64,000 nucleotides of DNA from Tubulanus polymorphus (taxonomy: Eukaryota > Nemertea > Palaeonemertea > Tubulaniformes > Tubulanidae): positions 4,154,001 through 4,218,000 of the forward strand of contig NC_134026.1 in assembly GCF_964204645.1 (NCBI RefSeq), read 5' to 3'. Positions within the stretch are counted from its first letter, which is position 1; every line of letters begins with the position of its first letter. Both the position numbers and the translations under genes were made by a program. Shown here piece by piece: positions 26,354 to 42,689 of this stretch. A model generated the notes under the pieces. The model was not told the origin of the DNA. It was given only the letters and a program-made list of their open reading frames with translations, and made no database searches.

Positions 26354-26573
26354 CGGGTGTAGGTCGGCCTTGCGACGGCTTGCGACTCACTGGGACGCGA
26401 CTCACTGCAATCGCCAGCAACGATCGCGTCGCAACGACCGACCGACCTACGCTCCCTTGCGCGACTGCCAGCGACGCCAGTCGCAGTCAGTCCGACCTAC
26501 GCGCTCTTGCGACTGGGAGCAACTAGGCGCACCCAGTCGCAGACAATCGGGTCGCAAGGCCGACCTACGCCCG
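26354..26573. mobile_element. Fold-back/MITE-like element with 23-bp terminal inverted repeats
   Basis: The left end (26354-26376) and the reverse complement of the right end (26551-26573) agree at 22 of 23 bases (CGGGYGTAGGTCGGCCTTGC...). The 220-bp body is markedly GC-rich compared with its surroundings and repeats a CCGACCTACGC...TTGCGAC module several times in both orientations, so the whole unit can fold. No clear target-site duplication was found and there is no coding potential. Confidence 0.7.
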
Positions 26574-26587
26574 TATATCTTCGATTA

Positions 26588-26598
26588 GGGGGGGGGGG
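26588..26598 (+). repeat. Poly-G run (11)
   Basis: Eleven consecutive G just after the fold-back element. Confidence 0.9.
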
Positions 26599-26697
26599 TT
26601 CAGTCCTGTAGGGCTTGCGTGTGATCAAATCTTGACCGGTTGCCGTTTTCATAGAATGCCTAACGTTCTTTGGTTTGTATTTTGGGACGTTTGTGTT

Positions 26698-26713
26698 GGG
26701 GGGGGGGGGGGGG
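26698..26713 (+). repeat. Poly-G run (16)
   Basis: Sixteen consecutive G, the longest homopolymer of this type in the window; it may be length-variable or prone to sequencing error. Confidence 0.9.
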
Positions 26714-27173
26714 TGGTTTGATGCCGTCGCCTTGGAGGTCCCGGTTTTACTCATATTTTGTACTAGTCCGCATAACAGGAAGTGAGAATATACTTGAATA
26801 TTAAGTAATTTTCCCATTACAAAAAAAAAATCCAGATCGAGAGTCTTGAAAGCAGAAATTTTTATTAATTCTATAGAATAGTCCAGTATCATACACGTAC
26901 AAAGCGAAACTCATGAAATAAATGAACGATTTTCTTTTCCAGGATTAATACATCAGTTTTTAGGTAATAACGCGTGCGCGATGGCAACATGAGCAGCGCA
27001 AACCGTGGTGAAAATCATCAAATCATCGATACATATTTGGCAAAAGGTGCCGGAAAAATCACCCGCACAATTTGGCGCAGCACAGTTTACATACACATTT
27101 TCGCCACGTGTCCGGGGCCTTGAATCTAGCATGCCACTTTACATTAGAACTACAGTATTTGATCAAACAACTG

Positions 27174-27179
27174 TTTATT
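27174..27179 (-). promoter_or_regulatory. Poly(A) signal of MFS copy 2
   Basis: AATAAA on the minus strand 27 bases past the stop, in the same relative place as in copy 1. Confidence 0.55.
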
Positions 27180-27205
27180 GTTAATTTTTCTTTCGTTCGT
27201 TGTTT

Positions 27206-28727
27206 TCATATTTTGCAAAGTAATCGGACACACTCAGTAAGAACGACTATTAAGCAGCCTCCAGCAAATAGTGACGTAAGTATGGCGCTATAACTGAAAA
27301 CGGCTGTGTGGTTAATGATGATTGACGCAATTGGAGAGAACGCCACTCCGGTGCTAGCTCCAAATATGACTATTGTGAATTGTATCGGACTTGGTGAAAA
27401 TCGTTCTTTCACCCAACCAAACGACATTGGGAACGCAGATCCGATGGCGACACCCATAGTTACAAACGATACCCAAAGGGTTTCCCTGTCTCCAACAGTA
27501 AAGGTTAGCAACAGTACTCCACTTAGCCCTATTAGTAGATGTATACAGAGAAGTTTCGTGGTTCCTGTAAACTGTAGAAATATTGTCATTACGATCCTAT
27601 CGATCATTACTATGGCTTGATAAACGCTGAGCAGATGGGCAGCTCCAACGGTTGAAGTGCCTTCGTAACATTCCACCGCGAACTGGGTAGTTAGATTACC
27701 AATTACAGAGATTATTCCACCAACACAAGCTAATACAAGAAATCCCAAAAACGTTCCTTTTTTATCCGATGTCGTGCTCTGTGTCGAACATTTGTCCAAC
27801 TCTTCGTATGGTAATCGATGCTGATTTCCGATTTGACAAACGTAAAAGAAAATCGCAACTACGATGAAAACAGCAGAATTGATGCATATCGGGATATATA
27901 TTTGGATATCCGGTGTGACTGGTTTCATTTCGAGAGTACTGTTAGACCAGTTACCATCAAGTTTGTGTCGTTCGTAACATCCGATCCTCTGAGCGTTAGC
28001 TTGCTGGCTGTGTTTAACTGCGCTTTCCGATAAAAATGGCGTATAGAGTAGAGGCGAAATGATATTGCCAATGGGAATCCCGGTCAGAACTGTATTGAAG
28101 ATGGTCGCACTTTTAACACCCCAAATCTCCGAACAATACACCAAAGAAACTATAAAGGAAAAAATGAAATTCAACGTAAGTTATGACAGATAGATTATTA
28201 CGTATATACGATTAGAATAAAATCAACTAATATATTCATTTCAACTAGGCATATGTGCGCTGTACATACCAACTGACGTTGCTTCTGCAAAGAGCGTGGC
28301 TAAGAAAACACACGTATTAGTCAATATGAAATTGCTACTAAATCCGACGATCATCCAGAAAATTCCCGGGAACAACATTGAGATTAGCAATAAATACTTC
28401 GCTTTTAGCATGGTCGATCCGACTAATATTGAAATATTTGCCAAAAAGCAGCCAAGTCCTTGCGAGATATACAAATATGTAGAATCGTTGATACTTTTCT
28501 TGTTTTGTGCCTGGATGTCATACATAATTACTCCCAAATTGAGCAACACAGATGACTGAAAATGTACAATATTATACAAAAATGTGACGGTACATCATTC
28601 AAACTAAAAAGTAAAGATAATATAATTGGCTTCGAAATGAACTTACGTATGAGACATGAAACAATAAAAGAAGGATGACTTCCATGTACCTTCTCAGAGT
28701 ACCACGATCAGGAATATTAATAGACAT
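27206..28727 (-). CDS. MFS transporter, NaGLT1/MFSD4-like, tandem copy 2
   Basis: Exons 28727-28647, 28555-28270 and 28149-27206 have the same phases and, for the first two, the same lengths as copy 1, giving 436 aa. Only scattered substitutions separate the proteins (for example the loop ELDEC against ELDKC, and IGCAFP against IGSAFP). A single-base length difference close to the end shifts the frame, so copy 2 ends LLCKI where copy 1 ends IAKYENNE. The stretch encoding the central loop and the start of the last exon is identical in both copies, which suggests gene conversion. Intron 1 is 91 bp in both copies. Same orientation, with about 2.4 kb between the genes. Membrane location and transport role are inferred from the family; substrate unknown. 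Confidence 0.85.
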
Positions 28728-31168
28728 ACCGTCAGTGTAGAGAATGGTCAATGTGAATATTTTTGTCGATAAGTTGATACGCGATGATTCAGTGGCCGCA
28801 TGTGACCCTTAGCTATTAAAATGTTTTATGAATATGTGTGATTTCAGTACAGCATTATTCCGACAGATCTCGATCGGTTCTGCACACCAATGAATGGTAG
28901 ATTTAATGGATGAATGAATTCTAAAGTGCGTACGTTATAGTAGTATAGGCCCCGTTGAAACGAGCCCATGGGCGCCCGGGCTGGTCCTGACAAAATCAAG
29001 AGCATTCGATTGCGCTGCATGCACTGAAATCGGTGTGTCCGAGTACGGTAATGCCCGGACTGATCGGCGCCCACATTTTAATAGTTCTTAACCTGGCGCC
29101 ATGGCAGTGGCATATCCTTTCTTGGTTTTTCCACTTTGAGAATTATACTAATTTAACTGATTGATAGACAAAAAGTCTTTATGTTTGTATATCGTAAGTT
29201 AGATATTTGACCTAAAATAATAAAATTTCATTTGCATAAAGAAGTAAACAAACTGGAACAAAATGGCGGTCTTTCTCGCCGATTTAAACCTCAATTTTCG
29301 AGAATATTCATCAATCCTTCCACTCGGTACAAAATGGATATAAAAACGATGATTTATCTGGACTGCACAACTCTACTGATTCGATTAAGACCTATTTGAG
29401 GTGTGCACACTCAAAATTAAGCGAAATATCCCAAAAAGATCGTGGACAATCAAAAATAAATAGACTTTAACCACGTTAATTAAAGATGGATTTTGTTGCA
29501 GTGGACATTTCGAGCGAAGCATCGCCAGGACGCTATTGATTTCCAAGCAGTTTTAACCATCAAAATCGTTATCAAATGCATGCATAAGTATTGTACTGAT
29601 GTCGTTGTTAATAAGTGAATTAAATTTCAAAACGGGGTCGTCAAACTAAAATCAAATAGGTTCATAGTTCAACTTGGTACTCCTGGAAAAACTTTTGCCT
29701 GCCTCAGACAAAAAAGGATTCTTTCAACTTAGAAAAATCCAAAAGTGAAAGTAAACTGGGCTGGGAGCGCTAGTTGTAGAGCAATTGAACTCAGTAGGTA
29801 CGGACACTGGGGGATAACAAAAACAGTATCAAGAGAGAGTATGTGCAAGTTCAACAAATATTCAATTTTGTTTTGTGATTGAACATATCATGAGATCGAG
29901 AAAAGTGCGCACGCCTAAACGCGATCAAAAATTTCTTCTCATTTTTCCGTAAGCTTATACTGTCAGCATCATCTTATTGATGAATAAAGGTTTTTTGGGT
30001 GTGCGCAAAAAATGATTATCAGAAAGATAAGAGATAAAATTTTTTTTCTTTTTTTGGTAAGAAAATAGCCATGAATATAGTGGCTAGGGAGGCCGGGCAG
30101 CCTTGATTGAAACTGCCCTATTTCGCCCTAGGAAAAAATGCGTGTCTATCGGCAAGTGAGTTATCGTCTTCTACTGCCATCTTCAGGCCTGTAACCGTAC
30201 TAACAATGAGAAGAACCAGGAAGTAAACCATATGTGTTCTGACTAATAAACCAAAAATAACGTTATTTTTCTGAGAGAGTATATCCGTGATTTGATTGTG
30301 TTTTTCATTCAGAAATTGAGGCCTTTCACCAGGTTCTAGAAAGCTGATATTGTGACTGTTATCTGACTGCTCTTTATTTTGGTGACAAGAAAAACTGGAT
30401 TGTCATTGTGTGAGTGATTTTAAACTATAAACGTCAAAAAATCCCGTCAGTCGTTCAATTCAAATCAATAATGTGTGATTCTCGTTATTTCCTGATTGGA
30501 TGATCGAAGTGAAGCAAGAAAATAATTTGTGTAGTCTAGTACCTAGTCGTCGTTCACGTAACATTGACTGGTATTCAGACTATAATTTGTGTTTAACTAT
30601 TTTGTCTTTCTTGCTTGCCAGGGTGTGATTGCCTCCCTCTCACAACGATAATCCTGGCGCACACTTCTTGCATTGACATCGGTCTATTACCCGGTCAAAG
30701 ATTTCTAAGTTGGAGAGGTTGTCACTCAGTAGCCACACCAGTCTTTATATTTATATAACCAATGAGCACGCCTGGCTTGGACTAAACTGGGACCAGCGAA
30801 ATTGGTCCGAGACCTAAAGGCAAGGGTTATCTGGCTTAAGCTTAGGAAAATATGATAGGGAGTCTGGAAAATGATAAGCTTTACTGGCCGTGTTTGTGGC
30901 CACATTAGCGTTGGCATGAGTTTTGGCGGGAGGCAAACCCTGGCAAGCGATGATGACTTAGGCCTAAATAGGACCGCGATGACGTGAAATGGGTTATATT
31001 TGTTTATTACCTATTGAGATGAACTGAAATGTAGCATTTCTCACCCATTTTGATTATAGGATTGACACGACTATAGCGTGAAAAAATGCGAGCATTTGCT
31101 CTCTTCGATTAGTAACTGATGGGAGATCATATTCCACGTCTCTGCGAAACATTCGACGTTGACTAAGG
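28728..31168. other. Region between MFS copy 2 and the SYK gene
   Basis: No exon-like ORF or known element was recognised. The SYK promoter and 5' UTR should lie at the right end. Confidence 0.5.
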
Positions 31169-35614
<4,446 letters not shown>

Positions 35615-38503
35615 GATGGAAAGCGCCTCTTCCACGATGCAATAAAAAAACATACTACATCTACCATCATTGCCAGCACATATATAAACAAGAGTTGCTG
35701 ACATTCAAAAAGCCTAAGTCGGAGCATCGTGCTCTAAACTGACGCAGTATAATAGATGAAATCTTTTCAAAGAGATGTCACGTGTATTCAAGTTTCCTAT
35801 GTGCATGTATATGATATGTTATCGATTACCTAATATCTACTGTGCCACGTATATGTTATAGATATAAATGTATATTAATGTATATAATGAAGGTGCTATA
35901 GACTGCTTCAATATCCAATGCCTGCCTCTGAGCACGATACAATAATAGTCTCCCTATTCATCTTAAATTCATGTGTACTTGGCATTTTCAAGTGGCCAAA
36001 AACTGATAATCTATCACGGTGTCAACTTGTGTGCATCTTTTTTCTTTGATTTTCGATGTCTTTCTATTTCGGTCAATGATCCGGATCGGTTTATTCAAGA
36101 GTTTGATGTAACCCACATATTATTTACGGTCCATCTATGGATACATTTTTGTAAACTTCGGCCAAACTGATCCGAATTAAGCGTTCTGTTCTTCTAATAT
36201 TTTGCCATTTTTTACATCATGTGAAACCACTGACAATCATAAAACTAGTTTTAGAAAAAGGTGTTTTCATCGAGACCGTTTTTGCTATGATATCCGTTCA
36301 TGATTACCACTGTCTGTACGAGATCGATATGTATTTTCGTCCAATTCATAAAATGATCACATTCCTGATGATGATAAATATAAATCAAATGTACTGTATT
36401 TTGTAACTGTTCATTGGAGTTTGATAACTGCCAAAAAATGTCTTTGGTTAGAACCTCATCTGTTTAACTGGGTCATCAGTAATGATAATCAAGAAGTTGA
36501 GATAGTTAATAAAGAGAGAAAATTCATATAATGTAATAAGATGCTGTTGATGTAGGGTGTAAAATAAGCACAAGAAGGCGATGCTGAACGTTTTTTGAAC
36601 AGCACAATACTATGTTTTTATAGATGTTTTGATTTATCTCACACTAACTCAATGAAACGATGCCTTCGGATTTTACTTTTGAGCCAATTTATTTATTTTT
36701 TGTTATCGCTGATGATTTACACAATATTCTAGTTATACATGGATGCCTTTTGTAACTGCAATTGATAATGATAGATGTAACCTATGATTGAACTGTGATA
36801 TGCAATAAAGAGTATTTCTTAACCATATACGATATACTTAACTGTGTAAAGATAATTGTCTGCTTCGTAAATGGAAATTTTGATATTATTAGTGTCTTTA
36901 TATATTAGTATGTTTAGTCCAGTCAATAAATGAATGACTAGCAATGGATATACTTTATAGGCAGTATTTTGTGTAGAATACACTGTGCTTCGTTTATACA
37001 TTCAATGTGCTACGTGGTTTGATTTTCGTCATCAGTTTTAGGTAAATTTTAAGAATGAATTGTGAATTTTACAATTAACAATCCCTATTTGTACGTTTTC
37101 GACGATGTCGCTTATTTTTCGCAGAATCACGTTAGCAGTTCAATGAGCGAATATAAATCATCATTTTTCTTAAGTTTGGAAGAACAGGGTATTGGGGTTA
37201 AAGGGCTGTGCGGGGAGTTTTCGAGAAGGTATCGAATATTTGAACAATTGGATAATTCACAATTGTTAATTCGATTGATTACGCAAGATTTAGTGTTCTA
37301 TATTGTGATCCATTTGTTGTTGGCTTTCAATTGATTGGTACTGTACCAAGTGTATTCATCATATAGGAAAGGAAAAATATTTTCTGCCTCTGCATGTTTT
37401 ATTATGGATGTATCGTATGTTTGGCTAATGCAATTGGCTGTGTTTTTGATGTATGTATGCTCTAGTATAGTCGAGATTTGACTACTGTCACAGAAGACAA
37501 TAAAGATCTTTTCAACGATTTAAATATATTGATGAAGTTTGTTGTGAAGCATGTGTAATTCTGTGGACATAAGAGATAACAATTCTCATCAAGGGAAATA
37601 AATACATCAATAGCCCTGTTTTCAGGTCCCTTCTACTCCTTGATTCCTTAAAAACTCCTTCCAAATAGAACATGCTTTTGAAGGTGCTTGAAACTAATTT
37701 GTGCAAAATGCGTCCTTGAAATATGAAATTTTCTCCTCTGTAACTCTTAACATCCATGACTGATCTGTAGGGACCCTGGTTTTGTTAGGGATACTTGCGT
37801 CGGCTAACCTGTTCAGTCCGTTATCTAAAACTATCAAGCACACAGGAGCACTCTTACGGAGTACGCTATTTTAAGGTCTCTGAGCAATGGGTGACATATT
37901 GAATTGAAGCCATAAAGCCAGTTCATTTCGCTCAGGTTCATGACTTGAGTTAACGGAGTAAACAATCAAACAGGACAGACTCCCAACCGAACATGTCTAG
38001 CACAAGGGTACCTCAGCCCCCATAATAGCAACCTACTTCGACTAAATAGGCCCCTACAAATCCGACCCTTTACAAGTAATGCATCACCTCATTCCTCTTC
38101 CATAGACTAGTAACACAAGAGCGAGGTCAACAACTAATTGTGCAAATTAAGAATTATATTTTTGTGTAATATGAATACATATTTCATAAACTTAGAGGGC
38201 CTCTATTTCGCCCTATCTGGTCATAGTACCAGTAAAAAGTCAATATGATAACAAAGATTTAAATCGTCAACATACACAGTCGTGTAAATACGTATTCTAT
38301 ACTAGATTTCACATCATAGTGGGACATGATTGCTTAGAATAATAATACAAACATAGGTAAATCATACCGTACAAGGAAAAGAGCACCATGTATATCAATT
38401 ATCAATCAAAAATACCAGCATAGAAAGTTTCATCATCACAACTTAATTGCCATGTTTCATAGTAAATCATAGTATTGCGTTTCTACCGATGACTTCCTTC
38501 CGT
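35615..38503. other. SYK 3' UTR and intergenic region
   Basis: AT-rich sequence after the SYK stop with no convincing ORF. Candidate poly(A) signals AATAAA lie at 36508-36513 and 36804-36809. SYK (plus) and the sideroflexin gene (minus) are convergent here. Confidence 0.55.
36804..36809 (+). promoter_or_regulatory. Candidate SYK poly(A) signal
   Basis: AATAAA about 1.2 kb past the stop; another lies at 36508-36513. Which is used cannot be told from sequence. Confidence 0.4.
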
Positions 38504-41499
38504 TCAGAGACCCTTATTATAATACAGAATACTTTCCTTTGTTTTCTGTTGTATTTCATCCTCGAGATCAGAAGTTTTTACCTGCAACCGACAAAAATAT
38601 CAACAAGCATATCAACAATATTGACGTTGTTTCCGAATCATCGTTGTACACAGATGACAGACAAACTTACCTGAGAAATCTGTGGAAATAAGGCAATAGC
38701 CAATGGCAAGGCGAATGCAAATGATAGCGTTGTAACTGTTGCGTTGATCGGCAAGTGCATCTTCGGAAAACGTCTCAAAAACTTAGTTCTGCAATGAATG
38801 AAATTTGCAAATACATTGTATTGTACATAAAAGCCCGTACAAATGGCACGGAAAAACATTTTGGTGCATTTTTTCTTGTGCTTTATCGTTTGCGGGTAAA
38901 ACCTTTTACTCAAAACGTTTTCCGTTTTAATGAAACAACGGTTTTGCCGTGTGCGTTGCACAGAATTTTTTTCCTGTTTAGATTCTTTAAATTAGTCTTT
39001 ACCTTTCAAACAATGCCATTGCTGTAGGTGGTATCAGCAGAATTGGAGCAGGCAAAAAGGCACGTGTAAAAGCCATCTCCTTTAGAGCCTGGAAATAGAG
39101 AAACAGAGCACGGTCACTATTAGCATAGATAGACCGAATATTAAACAAACTCAGATAAACTGCAAACCTTTTTCGCAGCCAGCACTGACGTTCCTACAGC
39201 ATTTTCGTTTGCATCATAAACTTCAATACCTTCAGACAGTTCATTATTCCTCATCAGAATGACATTACATGTACTCGCGGCAGCTATGAAAATATTTAAA
39301 AACACAAGTTCAGTGATAATATCAATATGATATTGTATTTATGGTGGCTAAGCATTCTACGTGTGTATCTTACTTACCTACTGCTGGAAAAGGCACAAAC
39401 TTTTGAATGAGCATTTTCGTCGCGGGTGTAAATCTATTGGCTCTCTTGATGAGCACGCTGAGACCAAGCTGAAGATTTTAAACAACAGAATTGATGACCC
39501 GATTGCACAGACGTGAGTGAAGAAATTACTCACTGAAAATGAACTAATACAGTAGATCTCCGCTGAGTTGGATCCTATCAACCTAGATGTCTGTTGAAGT
39601 ATTTTGGTGTCAATATTTATGAAATATGAAATATCGGATTCGGTTATCACCCAAGTTTGACGTATTTAATTCGGCTCTAAAAGGTTTGACTTGAACGGAG
39701 TCTAGTGTATAACTCTTGAGTCAATCTATTCCAAGGACTGTGGAACTGCCTTGTGTTTAGCGGCTAACATTTTTCATTTAGATATGTTTATTGTCATTAT
39801 AGACTTTAAGTGACAGCTTCTGATCCAAAATCAATTTCTCAAATGACTTACAGCAATTGAGACAGCAGTAGTGACTGCGCCGATGTATCCTACCAAAAAT
39901 CGTTTCATAGGTGTCGGTTTGGTCGCATTTCGGTTAGCAAAATTCACACAGGCATTGTGACTTTGGTTCAACCACTGCCAGAAGACGGTAGCTCTCAGCG
40001 TAGGATTCGGCAATAACAAACCGACAACCTGAAAGTGTAAAACAACAACATCTAAAACTCCATTCCCGTATATTTTACGTTAACACTCTTGACATTTGCT
40101 TACTCACTATAGGGGAGCCAAAAGGCACATAACCTGCAAAGACAGGATTAATCAAAGAAAATGAAAATGAAATAAAACATACAACCTGAACACTGATACA
40201 AACAATATCAAATGAAACTATGGGTCCAAGGATACCATGCACACTAGGTGACATGCTTGACAATTTCGACATTCAACAAATGGTGAACAAATACAGTAAT
40301 CATTGATTATATATATAGTTTATTTTCAAGAGAAGATTATGAAATACACCACAATCATAGAACTTGTCGTGGACTACAATTATGCAATCGATTGCGGTGA
40401 AAAAATAGGTCAAGGCACCACTTCGTATGGAAATATCACAATATTCCACTATTTAATGTCGTTTGGTGAACCATGCATCTACACATGACACTAACACTGC
40501 CACCAATTAATAATTATTATTTTACATAATTATTATGTAAAATTGACTGATCGAAAAACCTGCCTGTTTTAAGATCCCTTCCCAACAGACAGACGGACAA
40601 ACAGTGAATGCAATAGCTAACTGAGATTTAAGTCCAAGAGGATTAAAACAAGTGGGTTAAAAAATAAGTACAGGGCCCGGTTTCACGAAAAAGTTTAAGC
40701 CTAAAACAGTTATGTTTTAATTGTTGTCCTCATTGAAAACATGAAGTAACCAATGGCAATTACACCAAAAATTTGAGTTTAACTTGTTTGTGAAACTGGG
40801 CCCAGGTGACAGAAGATAATCTACGCATCTATTCAAACATGACATCTAACAGAAACGATACTCAATCTGTTTTTACTCACCGGACATTCTGAACGGTGCA
40901 AGAATCTTCTCTCCAGTATCAGGATGGATGATGGCCTTGAAAAATATTAGTAAAGATAGTCCATTGAACAATACTGATTTACATCCCGGAATATTATGCG
41001 TCATTGTCTAGGTCTAACCTGCTTTATCTTTTGAGCTTCCCATAACTGTTTGTTGGTTATTTCTGCTGGTAATGAACCCAGTTTAAACGCCTCTATTAGA
41101 TCAATCGATTCCTTGAGCTTAGCCTGAAATGATGTCACCAGAAAATAGGTAACTAGTGCAAGTAGAATCGGCATCGTTTGAAATGAAAACTGTTACCTTT
41201 GATGTAAAAAGTGTTCTAGGATCTGTAATGTCCATGAAGTGTCGCAGACGACCACTGAAAGACCGCTAAAAAGAAAAAATATCAAAAATAAATATATTTG
41301 CCATCTACAATAATCACTGCTTTTGGTAACAAGTAGAATGATCATTCATATATAAAACAACAGCAACATTTCCATTGGTCTGGCCCTTAAATAACTTTTA
41401 GGGCTTTTACTGTACCTGATCAAATCTACTTGTATTGAGTACAAATTCTGGGTATTCGTCTTTACCAAAAATTTCTGATTTCAATTTGTTGACAGCCAT
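38504..41499 (-). CDS. SFXN5: Sideroflexin-5-like mitochondrial carrier, complete (11 exons)
   Basis: Exons 41499-41416, 41265-41197, 41123-41019, 40935-40881, 40133-40108, 40028-39852, 39468-39378, 39283-39168, 39088-39003, 38788-38671 and 38581-38504 join in frame to 334 aa, the usual sideroflexin length. The sequence follows human SFXN5 from end to end as recalled: [26 protein letters not shown], the HPDTGEKI motif, [58 protein letters not shown], and the C-terminal YYNKGL. Sideroflexins are inner-mitochondrial-membrane proteins; SFXN1/3 carry serine, and SFXN5 has been linked to citrate transport. The start MAVNKLKS is the only Met before the conserved region. A 26-nt microexon (40133-40108) carries the GYVPFGSPI segment. 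Introns of 68-750 bp; one contains a MITE. Confidence 0.96.
40673..40803. mobile_element. 131-bp MITE with GGGCCC-ended inverted repeats in a SFXN5 intron
   Basis: The left end GGGCCCGGTTTCACGAAAAA and the reverse complement of the right end, GGGCCCAGTTTCACAAACAA, pair over about 25 bp with four mismatches. It has no ORF. Elements ending GGGCCCAGTTTCAC are common in marine invertebrate genomes. Confidence 0.75.
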
Positions 41500-42017
41500 T
41501 TTATTGATTCAAACTTTTTCAAATACTCCACCAGTCCAAATGCAAATTATGGTACTCAATTTGAATAAAATGAAAAGTAGGTACGATTACGAACTGGAAT
41601 TTCTGCTTTTTCAATTTCTGGGACCGGCGGGTCGTGGGATTCTGCTGGAACTGGAGTCTCATAGGAACAGCAATAATTCAGACGTTATTTCACTAAATTG
41701 AAATTAAATTTATTATGGCTCTAAAATTCGAGGATGTGTCCTCCGTGGGGGATAAGATTAATTAGGGCCAAAAGCTTTAGATTCCAAAAATCCATGAAAA
41801 AATAAAAAAATTGGAGAAGAAAATGCTCCACAAATTAATATTTTCAACCGAATTTATACCGCAGAGGGCAGCAGTATACGGGATAAAAAATCAAATCAAA
41901 TTTAAAAACTTTATTGAACCGATATGTGTAAACTTACATGCGGCCAGGGTGAACACAAATGGAAAAAGAAAAATGGTTATAAGCACCCAGTCATAAATAT
42001 GACTGGTCCAAACAGAT

Positions 42018-42030
42018 GGGGGGGGGGGGG
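42018..42030 (+). repeat. Poly-G run (13)
   Basis: Thirteen consecutive G about 0.5 kb upstream of the SFXN5 start. Confidence 0.9.
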
Positions 42031-42532
42031 TGTCGTCATAAGATGTACCGGCTACAGTGTGATGATGCCTTGTGTAATATAGTCGACATAAAAGCGGGAT
42101 TTCATCGTATAAGTCCTCAGTCTCCACGACACGTGCAGGAAAAATAATTCTTTTGATAGTTATTCATTAGCTGAGTCAAAAACACGGAGAAAAATAAGTT
42201 CTATTCATGTTCATCATTTCAGCCTAGTCGACGTCGCGGCCATTTTCATTTTGCGTTAAAAACACACTAAAATAATCTATATTAACATTTATAACTTTTT
42301 TCTCGGCGGAGCCATTTTTCTTGTATTGCCGATTTTTTTTCATATGAATAGCAACAATTTTTTGTGTTATTTTGCACAGAACATGAATTGTTTCCTAGCT
42401 GCTCAACTCGTCTGGCGTCTGCGATTTTTGGCATCGTAGGGTTGACATCGAAGAGTGTTATTGAGGTTGCGATCACCAGGGAAATGAAAATTTAATGCTT
42501 CAAATTTTATAAGGAGTAATTTTCTAAAATAA

Positions 42533-42538
42533 TTTATT
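42533..42538 (-). promoter_or_regulatory. Candidate poly(A) signal of the TSP1/LamG gene
   Basis: AATAAA on the minus strand about 150 bases past the stop codon at 42690. Confidence 0.5.
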
Positions 42539-42689
42539 GTATTTTTTTTTTTGTACTGTAATCACTCTTAAGGTATTCAATGAATAAATTTCTCGAGTAT
42601 GGTAGCTTGATCTGTTCCATCCCCATTATTTCTACGCTGAATTATCATATTTAGGCTACATCTGTTCGAATAAGATCGCCTGCTGATTT

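Larger units (their letters stand above)
24773..27205. other. Region between the tandem MFS copies
   Basis: No exon-like ORF was found. It holds a fold-back element (26354-26573) and homopolymer runs of C and G. The few ORFs that overlap these are artefacts of the repeats. Confidence 0.6.
41500..42689. other. Region between SFXN5 and the TSP1/LamG gene
   Basis: No exon-like ORF. It contains a 13-base poly-G run (42018-42030) and the probable poly(A) signal of the TSP1 gene on the minus strand (AATAAA at 42533-42538). Confidence 0.55.

Noticed and set aside
26370-26892. ORFs on both strands over the fold-back and poly-G region
   Set aside because: They read through repeats and homopolymers and give low-complexity peptides.
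22740-28727. Calling the tandem transporters UNC93A homologues
   Set aside because: Size and TM count fit, but the motif spacing (EIWG then PLL; AHLLSVYQ; FPMSFGW) follows NaGLT1/MFSD4 better and UNC93 N-terminal signatures are missing.
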